In this document: piece by piece, positions 13,311 through 22,698 of the stretch
Numbering within the stretch: position 1 is the first letter of the stretch
Layout of the letters: each line of letters opens with the position of its first letter
NCBI RefSeq assembly: GCF_018617855.1
Contig: NZ_JACSKY010000001.1
Coordinates: forward strand, 372,001 to 436,000
Direction of reading: 5' to 3'
DNA length: 64,000 bases
From: Exiguobacterium qingdaonense
GTDB taxonomy: Bacteria; Bacillota; Bacilli; Exiguobacteriales; Exiguobacteriaceae
Made by a program: the position numbers and the translations under genes
The notes under the pieces: generated by a model
Told to the model about the DNA's origin: nothing
The model's input: the letters and a program-made list of their open reading frames with translations, nothing else
The model's database searches: none

Positions 13311-13349
13311 GAGAAAAGGCGCCTCTTCACCGATGTGAAGGGACGCCTT
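13311..13349 (-). terminator. Attenuator terminator between pyrP and pyrB
   Basis: On the minus strand AAGGCGTCCCTTCAC pairs with GTGAAGAGGCGCCTT (4-nt loop) followed by TTCTCTTT. The 5' arm CCTTCAC is also complementary to GTGAAGG (13387-13381) just 3' of the PyrR site, giving the expected mutually exclusive antiterminator. A separate perfect 10-bp hairpin TTTATTTGGG / CCCAAATAAA sits between them. Confidence 0.85.
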
Positions 13350-13385
13350 TATTTGGGCAAGGTGCACCCAAATAAACGAGCCTTC

Positions 13386-13418
13386 ACTTTGCCGACCTCA
13401 CGGGATCGATTTAAAAGT
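13386..13418 (-). promoter_or_regulatory. PyrR RNA-binding hairpin (pyrP-pyrB attenuator)
   Basis: The minus strand reads GATCCCGTGAGGTC, matching the PyrR binding-loop consensus (UCCNGNGAGGYU). It is framed by an outer helix ACTTT / AAAGT. The 5' arm contains the pyrP stop codon, so the hairpin overlaps the end of pyrP. UMP-PyrR binding here would favour the downstream terminator and cut pyrB-E expression. Confidence 0.88.
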
Positions 13419-14715
13419 TACTTGCTTGTTTCGTTTCTTCAGTTATGTTGACTTCGACTGCTGTATCGTCTTCCTCTTTCGGTAAAATGGCGTTCAACAA
13501 AATGCCGACGACTGTCGCGAGCGCCATTCCTTGAACCGGGAAGTTGCCGAGTTGAACCATGGCACCACCGAGTCCGATGACGAGGATGACCGAAGCGATG
13601 ATCAAGTTGCGTTTCTCCGCCAAATCGACTTTACTTTCCACCATCGTGCGCAGTCCGTTTGAGGCGATGACACCGAACAACAGGATCGAGATGCCTCCTT
13701 TGACCGGATTTGGAATGGTCGAGATGAAGGCTTCGATATGACCGAGGAAGCCGAAGCTGATGGCCATGAGCGCTGCTCCCGCGATGACATACACACTGTA
13801 TACTCGTGTGATGGCCATGACACCGTTGTTCTCTCCGTATGTCGTACACGGTGGTCCACCGAGTGCGGAGGCGACCGCCTTCCCTACCCCGTCGCCGAGT
13901 AGCGTGCGATGTAATCCAGGATCTTTCATCGTCTCTCGTCCGATGATTTTCGATGTGACCATTTGATCGCCGATATGCTCCGTCATCGTGACGAGAGCGA
14001 CCGGGACGATGGCGAGAAGGGCACCGACTTGCCACATCGGCATGTAGTCGACGAACACCATCGTGAAGTCAGGTAGTTGGAACAGACTTGCCTGTTGAAT
14101 CGGTGAGTAATCGATGATACCGAATGCCGCTGCGACTGCGTATCCTCCCACGATTCCAAAGAGGATCGGGACAGCGCCCCAGACACCTTTCAACTTTGTC
14201 ATGGCGAGCATCGTGATCCCGAGTGTAAGCAATGCGATCATCATGAACGTTCCATTGTAGGCACCGTCTTGATTCATCGACATGTCGATGGCGACCGGCG
14301 CAAGCGAGAGTCCGATGACCATGATGACCGGTCCGACGACGACCGGAGGGAGTAGTCGGAGCAACCAGTTGACCCCTGTTTTATAGATGATCAACGAGAC
14401 GACACCGTATACCGAGCCGGCGATGATTCCGCCGAACAGTGCGGCTTCGACGCCCCACTGCTGACTGACCGCTATGATCGGGGCGATGTAGGCAAAACTT
14501 GAACCTAAGTACGTTGGAACTTTGAAGCGAGTAATCGCTAAGAATGAGAGCGTGGCCACTCCGGAAGCGACGAGGGCGACCGATGTATTCAACCCCGTTA
14601 AAATCGGGACTAAAATCGTCGCTCCGAACATGGCGAAGACGTGTTGAAGACTGAATAACAGCCATTGTGGAAAGTGAGCTGGACGCTCGTGGATGTGTAG
14701 AACGGGTTGTTTCAT
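13411..14715 (-). CDS. pyrP: Uracil permease (NCS2 family)
   Basis: PyrP imports uracil by proton symport. The 434-aa protein has about 12-14 hydrophobic helices and NCS2 motifs, including the substrate-binding region around MTEHIGDQMVTSKIIGR. The reading frame stays open 62 codons upstream into pyrR, but ATG 14715 is preceded by AAGGAGAAC at proper spacing and gives the family N-terminus MKQPVLHIHERPA. The Shine-Dalgarno lies inside a PyrR-binding hairpin (14727-14757). Confidence 0.95.
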   Translation of the reverse strand: MKQPVLHIHERPAHFPQWLLFSLQHVFAMFGATILVPILTGLNTSVALVASGVATLSFLAITRFKVPTYLGSSFAYIAPIIAVSQQWGVEAALFGGIIAGSVYGVVSLIIYKTGVNWLLRLLPPVVVGPVIMVIGLSLAPVAIDMSMNQDGAYNGTFMMIALLTLGITMLAMTKLKGVWGAVPILFGIVGGYAVAAAFGIIDYSPIQQASLFQLPDFTMVFVDYMPMWQVGALLAIVPVALVTMTEHIGDQMVTSKIIGRETMKDPGLHRTLLGDGVGKAVASALGGPPCTTYGENNGVMAITRVYSVYVIAGAALMAISFGFLGHIEAFISTIPNPVKGGISILLFGVIASNGLRTMVESKVDLAEKRNLIIASVILVIGLGGAMVQLGNFPVQGMALATVVGILLNAILPKEEDDTAVEVNITEETKQASNF

Positions 14716-14726
14716 AATTGAGTTCT

Positions 14727-14757
14727 CCTTCCTGGCCTCTCTGGACCACCTTAAAGG
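14727..14757 (-). promoter_or_regulatory. PyrR RNA-binding hairpin overlapping the pyrP ribosome-binding site
   Basis: The minus strand contains GGTCCAGAGAGGCC, a near-perfect PyrR loop, with outer helix CCTT / AAGG. The 3' arm AAGG is part of the pyrP Shine-Dalgarno AAGGAG (14730-14725). The whole pyrR-pyrP gap is only 49 nt and has no terminator, so control is probably at translation initiation and not by attenuation. Confidence 0.8.
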
Positions 14758-14764
14758 TTTGTGT

Positions 14765-15439
<675 letters not shown>

Positions 15440-16528
15440 TCAGTCGGCCAACCTCAACAGGTTGATGCTCGCGTTGATGTCACGGTCATGATGCGCGCCA
15501 CAGGCACACGTCCATTCACGGACATCCATCGCCTTCTTCTCGCCTTTTATGCCGCAAGTGGAACAGATTTGAGTGGATGCGTACCAAGGGTCTGCCTTGA
15601 TGAGCGTCCGTCCGTAGAATCTTGATTTGTATTCGAGTTGCCGGACGAACTCGTACCAACTGACATCCCCGATGGACTTGGCGAGCTTATGGTTTTGCAT
15701 CATATGCTTCGACTTCAATGTCTCCACGACGATGACTTGGTTCTCGTCAACGATCCGTCTTGACAGTTTGTGAAGGAAGTCCTTGCGTTGGTTGGCGATC
15801 TTTTCGTGTTTCTTTGCCAGAAATAATTTGGCTTTTTCACGATTCTTACTTCCCATTTTCTTACGTGACAAAGCGCGTTGTGCCTTCTTGATCTTCGCTT
15901 CGGACTTCCGGAGGAGTCGGGGGTTTCCAATCTTCTCCGAAACCATCGCATCGTTCGTCATGACGGCGAAGTGTTCCAGGCCGAGATCGATCCCGACCTT
16001 GTTCTTGGCTGGGATCCATGGTGCATCGTCCTGTTCGACGAGGATGGAGACGAAGAACTTGCCCGTCCTCGTCATCGAGACCGTCGCCGACCGGATGACG
16101 CCCTCGAACGGACGATGTTGTCTGAACCGCACGAACCCGACCTTCGGCAGCCGGACCTTGCCCGCCTCGATGCGGATCGTACCGCGCTGGTTGTTCGTCG
16201 TGTAGGAGGCGCGCGACCGCCGTCTCGACTTGAACGCCGGGAAGCCGGCCGTCCCGGCGAAGAACTTTGCGAACGCGGCGTCGAGGTTCAGTTTCGCATT
16301 CGCGAGCGCGAGGCTGTCCGCCTCGGCGAGGAACGGAAACAGGGGCTTGTAGGAGGCGGGTGTCGCCGGTTTCCGTCTCGGCCCGCTCCCTTCCTTCGCC
16401 TCCTCGCGGATGGCGATGCGGTCCTCGAGCAACTTGTTGTAGATGAACCGGGCGCAGCCAATCGTCCGGAGCAGGAACTCGGCCTGTGCCGGCGTCGGAT
16501 GAAGCCTGTATGTGTAGCCTTTCAGCAT
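15440..16528 (-). CDS. tnpB: RNA-guided endonuclease TnpB (IS200/IS605 family, intact)
   Basis: TnpB proteins are ancestors of Cas12 and cut DNA guided by omega-RNA from the element's right end, which helps the element persist. This 362-aa copy keeps the RuvC catalytic triad: Asp181 in GIDLG, Glu269 in VIVVET and Asp350 in DRDINA. It also has the zinc ribbon Cys322, Cys325, Cys341 and Cys343, and the N-terminal helix-turn-helix domain. Nuclease activity is therefore likely. Start ATG 16528 has GGAGGGAGGG upstream; the frame itself extends 15 codons further. The 5' half looks clearly richer in GC than the flanking pyr genes, consistent with acquisition. It is cotranscribed with pyrR downstream of the first PyrR attenuator. 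Confidence 0.95.
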   Translation of the reverse strand: MLKGYTYRLHPTPAQAEFLLRTIGCARFIYNKLLEDRIAIREEAKEGSGPRRKPATPASYKPLFPFLAEADSLALANAKLNLDAAFAKFFAGTAGFPAFKSRRRSRASYTTNNQRGTIRIEAGKVRLPKVGFVRFRQHRPFEGVIRSATVSMTRTGKFFVSILVEQDDAPWIPAKNKVGIDLGLEHFAVMTNDAMVSEKIGNPRLLRKSEAKIKKAQRALSRKKMGSKNREKAKLFLAKKHEKIANQRKDFLHKLSRRIVDENQVIVVETLKSKHMMQNHKLAKSIGDVSWYEFVRQLEYKSRFYGRTLIKADPWYASTQICSTCGIKGEKKAMDVREWTCACGAHHDRDINASINLLRLAD

Positions 16529-16736
16529 GTCCGTCCCTCCTCCCTCCAGCAGATTGTGATGTGTCTTCCTCATCCGATACCCGTGGAAGGGGAGGGAGAA
16601 TCTGACGGAATCACGAACTTTTGTTCGTCCTATCTGTCACAGGGGGAAAAGACGTTTGGACCGGGCGATTCATCTCCCACCTACGCCGAGCTTCGCCCCG
16701 AGACGCTTAGAGGAGGGAGAATTCTCACCTGATTTA

Positions 16737-16780
16737 GTTAAAAAAGAAGACTCCCTCATCCGACCGGAAAGGGAGTCTTC
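16737..16780 (-). terminator. Attenuator terminator of the pyr operon leader
   Basis: A perfect 11-bp stem on the minus strand, GAAGACTCCCT / AGGGAGTCTTC, is followed by TTTTTT. The 5' arm sequence CCCTTTCC is complementary to GAAAGG in the 3' arm of the PyrR hairpin (16847-16841), giving the antiterminator alternative. Confidence 0.92.
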
Positions 16781-16840
16781 ATCAAAAACGGCAGTCTGCT
16801 GCCGGGGTTGAATCGACGTAAGTGTGACCGCGGTCACAAT

Positions 16841-16873
16841 CCTTTCACAGCCTCTCTGGACTGGGTTTAAAGG
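16841..16873 (-). promoter_or_regulatory. PyrR RNA-binding hairpin in the pyr operon leader
   Basis: The minus strand holds CAGTCCAGAGAGGCTG, an exact PyrR binding loop, inside outer helix CCTTT / AAAGG. It begins about 10 nt after the predicted transcription start. UMP-PyrR binding stabilises this anti-antiterminator and favours the terminator at 16780-16737. Confidence 0.93.
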
Positions 16874-16888
16874 TGTTATGCTTCCTAG

Positions 16889-16917
16889 ACTATAAATCGG
16901 AACGTGACAGAAGTCAA
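16889..16917 (-). promoter_or_regulatory. Sigma-A promoter of the pyr operon
   Basis: TTGACT (16917-16912) and TATAGT (16894-16889) are separated by 17 nt on the minus strand. The -35 element overlaps the last codons and stop of rluD. Transcription would start near 16882, just before the PyrR hairpin. Confidence 0.88.
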
Positions 16918-17825
16918 CGAGTTTTCTCGATTTTATCTAACTTCGCGAGTTCGGTGTTAAAGTCTTCTGGTAGTGGCGCTTCAAACTCCATCCATTCTTT
17001 CGTCCGTGGATGATGGAATCCGAGCGTTGCTGCATGCAGTGCCTGGCCACCTAAATCGATCGTACGACGTGGACCATATTTCGGGTCACCAGCGAGTGGA
17101 TGACCGATATAACGCATGTGAACGCGAATTTGGTGCGTACGTCCCGTTTCTAATTTACACTCCACGAGCGTGAAATCTTTATAGCGCTCCAGTAAACGGA
17201 AATGTGTCACAGCTTCCTTTGCGTTTCTGTCCGTCACGGTCATGCGTTGACGATCATTCGTATCGCGTCCAATCGGTGCCTCGATCGTCCCGAGTTCATG
17301 AACGAGCTCGCCATGGACGAGCGCGATATATTCACGTTTGATCGTCTTGTCTTTCAGCTGGCTCGCCAGCGATTCGTGCGCCAAATCGTTTTTTGCGACC
17401 ATGAGAAGCCCCGTCGTGTCCTTATCGATCCGGTGAACGATTCCCGGTCGCTTCACCCCATTGATGCCCGAAAGGTCATCACAGTGAAACAGTAACGCAT
17501 TGACGAGCGTTCCTGACGTGTGACCGGCTGCGGGATGGACGACCATGCCACGTGGCTTGTTGACGACGATGACGTCTTCATCTTCAAAGACGATTTCGAG
17601 CGGGATGTCTTCAGGCAATACCTCGAGCTCCACCGCTTCCGGCACATTCACTTCCACCTCATCCCCTACTTGAAGTTTGTAGTTCGCCTTCACGGCACTA
17701 CCGTTGACGAGGAGGGCTCCCGTCTTAATCCATTCCTGCACTTGCGAACGTGACCATTCGCCACGGTCGCTCACCCACTTATCAATCCTTGCCTTTTCAT
17801 CGGCGACAAAAGAATACGATTCCAT
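16914..17825 (-). CDS. rluD: Pseudouridine synthase, RluA/RluD family (YlyB)
   Basis: This enzyme isomerises uridines in rRNA. The 303-aa protein has an N-terminal S4 RNA-binding domain (about 15-75) and the catalytic core with Asp134 in HRIDKDTTGL, plus the RTHQIRVH motif in the C-terminal half. Its ATG overlaps the lspA stop (TAATG). The lspA-rluD-pyrR order matches Bacillus. The exact rRNA target is inferred from the family. The pyr promoter overlaps its 3' end. Confidence 0.9.
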   Translation of the reverse strand: MESYSFVADEKARIDKWVSDRGEWSRSQVQEWIKTGALLVNGSAVKANYKLQVGDEVEVNVPEAVELEVLPEDIPLEIVFEDEDVIVVNKPRGMVVHPAAGHTSGTLVNALLFHCDDLSGINGVKRPGIVHRIDKDTTGLLMVAKNDLAHESLASQLKDKTIKREYIALVHGELVHELGTIEAPIGRDTNDRQRMTVTDRNAKEAVTHFRLLERYKDFTLVECKLETGRTHQIRVHMRYIGHPLAGDPKYGPRRTIDLGGQALHAATLGFHHPRTKEWMEFEAPLPEDFNTELAKLDKIEKTR

Positions 17826-18298
17826 TACGATTGTCCCCTTTCTTTGTGTAATTTTTCTTCAAACAAAACACCGACGACCATCAAGATGACTCCAAATGTG
17901 AGCGCCATATCGGCCACGTTAAAAATCGGGAAGTTATATCCGAACGGATACGTGTCGACAAAGTCCACGACCTCGCCTCGAAACAGGCGGTCGATGAAGT
18001 TCCCGATTGCACCGGCCAACAGTAGACCGACACTATAGCCGAGAAGTTGGTATCCATTCACTTCTTTGTGTAAAAAATAAACGAGTCCGGCAACAACGAT
18101 GATTGTGACGATAAAGAAGAACGTCATCTGTCCTTCTAACATCCCCCATGCCGCTCCTTTATTGCGATAAGATGTCCAATACAATAAGTTTGGGATGACT
18201 TCAATCGTTTGTCCGATTGTCATCGTCTGAACGACCACCCATTTCGTCAGTTGATCGATCACAATCAAAATGAGAGCCAATCCATAGTAACGTTTCAT
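17825..18298 (-). CDS. lspA: Lipoprotein signal peptidase (signal peptidase II)
   Basis: LspA cleaves the signal peptide from prolipoproteins in the membrane. The 157-aa protein has four hydrophobic segments and the catalytic aspartates Asp112 (EVVDFVD) and Asp130 (FNVADMAL), with the GNFIDR motif between. It overlaps rluD by 1 nt (TAATG). The CtaC lipoprotein in this window is a likely substrate. Confidence 0.96.
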   Translation of the reverse strand: MKRYYGLALILIVIDQLTKWVVVQTMTIGQTIEVIPNLLYWTSYRNKGAAWGMLEGQMTFFFIVTIIVVAGLVYFLHKEVNGYQLLGYSVGLLLAGAIGNFIDRLFRGEVVDFVDTYPFGYNFPIFNVADMALTFGVILMVVGVLFEEKLHKERGQS

Positions 18299-18317
18299 AC
18301 GCGTCTCCTTTCAAACC

Positions 18318-18351
18318 GTTAAGAAACCGGAGTGGGGACGCCACTCCGGTT
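18318..18351 (-). terminator. Terminator after ileS
   Basis: An 11-bp perfect stem AACCGGAGTGG / CCACTCCGGTT with a short loop is followed on the minus strand by TTTCTT. It separates ileS from lspA. Confidence 0.75.
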
Positions 18352-18355
18352 CGTC

Positions 18356-21082
18356 TTAACCGATCACTGATGCACAGCGTGGGCAAAGCTCAGGATGCTC
18401 ATCGTTTTGTCCAAGCTCGGTCGAGTAAGTCCAACAGCGTGCACAAGCGGCTCCGTCGGCTTTCGCGACTGTAATTTTCGTCGTCGCATAGTCGACATCG
18501 GCCGTCTCAGCCCACTCTACTTGTGAGACTTGAAGCAGTTGACTGACGTTGTCGATCGTGTTCAACAAGTCACTCGTCTCTGCTTTCGGTGCGAGAATCA
18601 ACTTCGCCTCGAGCGGTTTTCCAATCAGTTTTTCTCCACGTGCGATTTCAATTGCTTTCAAGACATCGTCACGGAAGACGAGGAACTTCGACCACTTCTC
18701 AAGTAACGCCGTCTCGTCTGCCGTCAATGCGTCCACTTCTTCCAAATCAGATAGGAAGATGCTCGCTTCCGTCTTCCCAGGGACCTCTTTCCACGCCTCA
18801 TCGGCCGTGTGTGGAAGAATCGGTGCCAACAGTTTCGTCAAGAGGATGACCGCGTCATACATAACGGTCTGAACGGCACGACGACGGAGATCGTCTTCAC
18901 GTTCGATATACAAGATATCTTTTGTGAAATCGAGGTAGAACGATGACAACTCGTTGACACAGAAGTTATGGACGAGATGGTATACCGCCATAAAGTCAAA
19001 CTCATCGTATGCTTTGACAACCTTTGTCTGCAATTGTTTCAGTTTCGTCGCCATGAAGCGGTCGGCTTCCGGCATATCGTCATATGCGACTCGCATCGAC
19101 GGCTCGAAGCCGTTCAAGTTTCCGAGTAAGAAGCGAATCGTGTTGCGCATCTTCCGGTATACTTCTGATACTTGTTTGAAGTTATCGTGCGACGCACGGA
19201 CGTCCGACTGATAGTCGACGGATGCGACCCAAAGACGAATGATTTCAGCACCATACTGCTTCACGAGGTCGTTCGGTGCGATCGTATTGCCAAGCGATTT
19301 TGACATTTTACGCCCGTCTCCATCAAGTACGAAACCGTGACTTAAGACGTTACGATATGGCGCTTTCCCTGTCGTTGCGACAGCTGTCGAGAGTGACGAG
19401 TTGAACCATCCACGATACTGATCCGACCCTTCAAGATAAAGGTCAGCCGGACGGCGAAGATGTTCTCGTTCCTCTAACACACCTGCATGTGATGATCCCG
19501 AGTCGAACCATACGTCCATGATGTCGAGTTCTTTGCGGAACTCCCCATTCGGGCTACTCGGATGCGTGAACCCTTCAGGAAGGAGGTCTTTCGCCTCCCA
19601 TTCGTACCAGACGTTTGAACCATGCTCGCGGAACAAGCTCGCGATGTGATCAATCGTCTCATTCGTGATGATTTCCGTACCATCTTCTGCATAAAAGATT
19701 GGGATCGGGACACCCCAGGCACGCTGGCGGCTGATGACCCAGTCCCCGCGGTCACGGACCATGTTGTAAAGACGAGTCATCCCCCATTCTGGCACCCAGT
19801 TCACTTCCTCGATCTCACGAAGCATGTCTTCGCGGAAATCTTTGATTGAGGCGAACCATTGTGGTGTCGCACGGAAGATGACCGGCTTTTTCGTACGCCA
19901 GTCGTGCGGATACGAGTGCTTGATGAATTTCAAGTTGAGCAAATAGCCGTTCTCTTCAATCTTCATCCCGATTTGTTTATTCGCGTCCTCATAGAATAGA
20001 CCCTCGAAACCAGGCGCTTCATCCGTCATGTAACCACGGTCATCTACCGGACAAAGGACGTCCAATCCGTATGCCTGTCCGACGCGATAATCGTCTTCCC
20101 CGTGACCTGGTGCAGTATGAACGAGACCTGTCGCATCCGCTGTAACGTGGTCGCCGAGAATGACGAGCGACGTGCGGTCATACAACGGATGTTGTGCCGT
20201 CATATACTCGAAGTCACGTCCATTCCAAGAACCGCTCACTGTGAAGTCTGTCCATCCGAGCGCTGTCGTCACGTCTTCGACTAATGTTTCCGCGACGATG
20301 TATCCTTTCCCTTCATGTTCGATCCGCGTATACGTCAACTCATCACTCACTGCGATTCCAAGGTTCGCCGGGATTGTCCAAGGCGTTGTCGTCCAGATGA
20401 CGAAATGATCATCTGACGTCAACGTCTCTTTTCCGTCCACAACTCGGAACGCCACATAGATGGCGGGTGACTTTTTATCGTAGTATTCGATTTCAGCTTC
20501 AGCGAGTGCCGATTCAGAAGATGGAGACCAGTACACCGGTTTTTTCCCTTTATAGATGTACCCTTTTTCAGCCATCGTACCGAACAGACGAATTTGAGCT
20601 GCCTCGTATTCGGGAAGGAGCGTGATATATGGATTCTCAAAATCCGCAAGCAACCCGAGGCGTTTGAACTGTTCACGTTGTGAGTTCACTTGCTCCATCG
20701 CGTATTCCGCACATTTTTTGCGGAACTCAGCGACCGTCATTTCTTTACGATTGACGCCTGCTTTTTGAAGGGCGTTCTCGATCGGGAGACCGTGTGTGTC
20801 CCATCCTGGAATCATCGGAGACTGGTATCCGTTCATCCCCTTGAAACGAACGATGATGTCTTTTAATACTTTGTTCATCGCGTGCCCCATATGGATGTCG
20901 CCGTTTGCATATGGCGGTCCATCATGTAGGATGTATTGTGGTTTTCCGGCATTCTTCTCTTGAACCTTGTTGTAAAGGTCCATGTCTTCCCATTCTGTCT
21001 GCATCGCCGGCTCGCGTTTTGGTAAATTTCCACGCATCGCGAATTCTGTATTCGGCATTAATAGCGTATCTTTATAGTTCAT
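18356..21082 (-). CDS. ileS: Isoleucyl-tRNA synthetase
   Basis: IleS charges tRNA-Ile and edits misactivated valine. The 908-aa class I enzyme has the HIGH-type motif in [13 protein letters not shown] (about residues 62-74), the KMSKS loop [10 protein letters not shown], a large CP1 editing insertion with [10 protein letters not shown], and a C-terminal zinc site (CARC and CPRC). It belongs to the eubacterial IleRS1 type. Expression is controlled by the T-box leader upstream. Confidence 0.97.
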   Translation of the reverse strand: MNYKDTLLMPNTEFAMRGNLPKREPAMQTEWEDMDLYNKVQEKNAGKPQYILHDGPPYANGDIHMGHAMNKVLKDIIVRFKGMNGYQSPMIPGWDTHGLPIENALQKAGVNRKEMTVAEFRKKCAEYAMEQVNSQREQFKRLGLLADFENPYITLLPEYEAAQIRLFGTMAEKGYIYKGKKPVYWSPSSESALAEAEIEYYDKKSPAIYVAFRVVDGKETLTSDDHFVIWTTTPWTIPANLGIAVSDELTYTRIEHEGKGYIVAETLVEDVTTALGWTDFTVSGSWNGRDFEYMTAQHPLYDRTSLVILGDHVTADATGLVHTAPGHGEDDYRVGQAYGLDVLCPVDDRGYMTDEAPGFEGLFYEDANKQIGMKIEENGYLLNLKFIKHSYPHDWRTKKPVIFRATPQWFASIKDFREDMLREIEEVNWVPEWGMTRLYNMVRDRGDWVISRQRAWGVPIPIFYAEDGTEIITNETIDHIASLFREHGSNVWYEWEAKDLLPEGFTHPSSPNGEFRKELDIMDVWFDSGSSHAGVLEEREHLRRPADLYLEGSDQYRGWFNSSLSTAVATTGKAPYRNVLSHGFVLDGDGRKMSKSLGNTIAPNDLVKQYGAEIIRLWVASVDYQSDVRASHDNFKQVSEVYRKMRNTIRFLLGNLNGFEPSMRVAYDDMPEADRFMATKLKQLQTKVVKAYDEFDFMAVYHLVHNFCVNELSSFYLDFTKDILYIEREDDLRRRAVQTVMYDAVILLTKLLAPILPHTADEAWKEVPGKTEASIFLSDLEEVDALTADETALLEKWSKFLVFRDDVLKAIEIARGEKLIGKPLEAKLILAPKAETSDLLNTIDNVSQLLQVSQVEWAETADVDYATTKITVAKADGAACARCWTYSTELGQNDEHPELCPRCASVIG

Positions 21083-21111
21083 CTAAACTCCTCCATCAAC
21101 ATTTTTTTGAA

Positions 21112-21345
21112 AACAAAAAAACCAACCCATCCCTGATAGGGACGAGTTGGTTGACTCGCGGTACCACCCTACTAGTCTCATCTTCATGAGACCGCTCTCG
21201 GTAACCGATAACGAGGTCAGACGGTCACGCTTACTCTCGTTCAGCGTGACGACTCATAGGGGATATCGATTCGAGTCTTTCTCTTAGGCTTACACCGTCC
21301 CTAAGTCGCTTCGTAGGTATGACTCGACCGACGCGTCCTACTCAA
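21112..21345 (-). promoter_or_regulatory. T-box leader of ileS (isoleucine specifier predicted)
   Basis: The minus strand carries the invariant T-box AGGGTGGTACCGCG (21170-21157), followed by the terminator CCAACTCGTCCCT / AGGGATGGGTTGG with a T7 run (ending at 21112). A Stem I region lies at about 21340-21230, with GAATCGATATCC containing a candidate ATC (Ile) specifier. Uncharged tRNA-Ile would stabilise the antiterminator and switch on ileS. The 5' end is approximate and abuts the divIVA stop. Confidence 0.92.
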
Positions 21346-21357
21346 CGTGTTGATCAT

Positions 21358-21906
21358 TTATCCATGATGTTCTTCATTCTGTTTGACTTCGTCGTCATTA
21401 TACGCAAGTTCCGTCCTATCGTCAAGAACCGTCTGTACCGGCGGTTCTCCGACAATCGTTTCCCATTCCGTACTATTGAGGAGTTCCATTTGCGCATCGA
21501 CGAGCACACGGAACCGTGTACGATACAGTTCAACTTTCTTGAGCATTTGCACGACTTCACGTTCGGCAAGTTGTTCTTTGCGAGACGCTTCCTCTTCACG
21601 TGCATGCGCTTCACGCTCTGCTTGCTTCAAGATCAGGCTCGCTTCTTTTTGCGCATTGTTCTTCACTTCTTCCGCAGCTTCCTGCGCGACGATAATCGAT
21701 TTATTCAACGTATCTTCCATCGAGGAGAAGTAATCAATGCGGGCCTGCATATCGTTGACAAGTTCTTCATATCGTCGATTCTCACGAATCAATAGTTCAA
21801 ACTCTTTAATGATTTGATCTAAAAATTCATTGACCTCATCGATGTCGTACCCACGAAAACGGGAAGAGAATTCTTTATTATGAATATCAATCGGTGTCAA
21901 CGCCAT
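21358..21906 (-). CDS. divIVA: Cell-division/polarity protein DivIVA
   Basis: DivIVA binds negatively curved membrane at septa and poles and organises division and wall-growth proteins. The 182-aa protein has the N-terminal lipid-binding domain (RGYDIDEVNEFLDQI, about 18-32) followed by long coiled coils (about 35-150) and an acidic tail. It is the last gene of the ylm cluster and abuts the ileS T-box leader. Confidence 0.95.
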   Translation of the reverse strand: MALTPIDIHNKEFSSRFRGYDIDEVNEFLDQIIKEFELLIRENRRYEELVNDMQARIDYFSSMEDTLNKSIIVAQEAAEEVKNNAQKEASLILKQAEREAHAREEEASRKEQLAEREVVQMLKKVELYRTRFRVLVDAQMELLNSTEWETIVGEPPVQTVLDDRTELAYNDDEVKQNEEHHG

Positions 21907-21924
21907 TCGACTTTCCTCCTAAGT

Positions 21925-22695
21925 TCAACGTATAGTGCCATACTGTATTTTTATTTTTTCACGTTTGGTCGATCCGAGAATCTCTAGCAATTTGATGCGA
22001 CCATGTCCACGGACGGAGAGAAGGTCGTCTGGCTCGAGAAGGAAGCTCGCATCTTCAATGACTTTATGATTCACTTTGCAGTCGCCATGTTTGACGAGCG
22101 CTTGCGCTTTTTGCCTTGACATGTTGAGTACCTCGCTTGCGACCGTATCAAATCGTAAAGAAGAAACGATACCGAATCCTTCGACCCATTCCGTTTCAGG
22201 GACGACGAGCACATCTTCTTTCGCCACGGAAGAAATACGTACTTTCGCCTTTCCGACACGATCTAAATTCATCTCGATGAATCCGACCGCTTCACGCGTC
22301 GTCGCAAACTGTACGAGTTCATCCTCGAGGACGACATCCCCGAATTTTTGACGTTTCAGTCCTGCATTGAGTAAAGTCCCCGTCACTTGTCGATGCGTTA
22401 AATCAACAAACTTTGTCGGGTACTCGATACGCCGGATCTCGATTTCGAAATCATTCTGATTCAGTTCATAATATTCCGGTGCCAAGATCATACGACGTCG
22501 CTCCGCGCCAACGAATCCGCCATCGTCATGAAGGACGAGTTGTTTACCGACGAGTTGTTTGACGATTTGCTGTTCACGCGGGTCCAAAAAGTCCGTCAAT
22601 TTTAACACATAGCTATCCTCGACTTGTTGCACCCAATCGAGTACTTGCTCAACGAATGCGCGTTCACTTGGTCGGTAATGATCGTAAACGCTCAT
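21925..22695 (-). CDS. ylmH: RNA-binding S4-domain protein YlmH
   Basis: A 256-aa protein with a C-terminal S4 domain (about 183-245: VASEVLNMSRQKAQALVKHG). YlmH homologues bind 50S subunits and act in ribosome quality control in Bacillus. It lies between ylmG and divIVA, as in most Firmicutes. It may connect functionally with rqcH at the other end of the window, since YlmH can act on stalled chains in RqcH's pathway. Confidence 0.9.
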   Translation of the reverse strand: MSVYDHYRPSERAFVEQVLDWVQQVEDSYVLKLTDFLDPREQQIVKQLVGKQLVLHDDGGFVGAERRRMILAPEYYELNQNDFEIEIRRIEYPTKFVDLTHRQVTGTLLNAGLKRQKFGDVVLEDELVQFATTREAVGFIEMNLDRVGKAKVRISSVAKEDVLVVPETEWVEGFGIVSSLRFDTVASEVLNMSRQKAQALVKHGDCKVNHKVIEDASFLLEPDDLLSVRGHGRIKLLEILGSTKREKIKIQYGTIR

Positions 22696-22698
22696 ACG

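Noticed and set aside
15878-16732. 284-aa open frame on the plus strand opposite tnpB
   Set aside because: It is antisense to tnpB in its GC-rich part, where stop codons are rare on the opposite strand. There is no ribosome-binding site or recognisable domain, and TnpB has all its motifs.
16823-16838. TGTGACCGCGGTCACA, a perfect 16-bp palindrome matching the CRP/FNR pattern in the pyr leader
   Set aside because: It lies within the transcribed attenuator between the PyrR hairpin and terminator, where a hairpin in the RNA explains it. No divergent promoter or reason for CRP/FNR control is present.
21319-21795. 158-aa plus-strand open frame opposite divIVA and the T-box
   Set aside because: It covers the T-box leader and divIVA in antisense and is rich in Phe/Arg as expected from the complement of coiled-coil codons.
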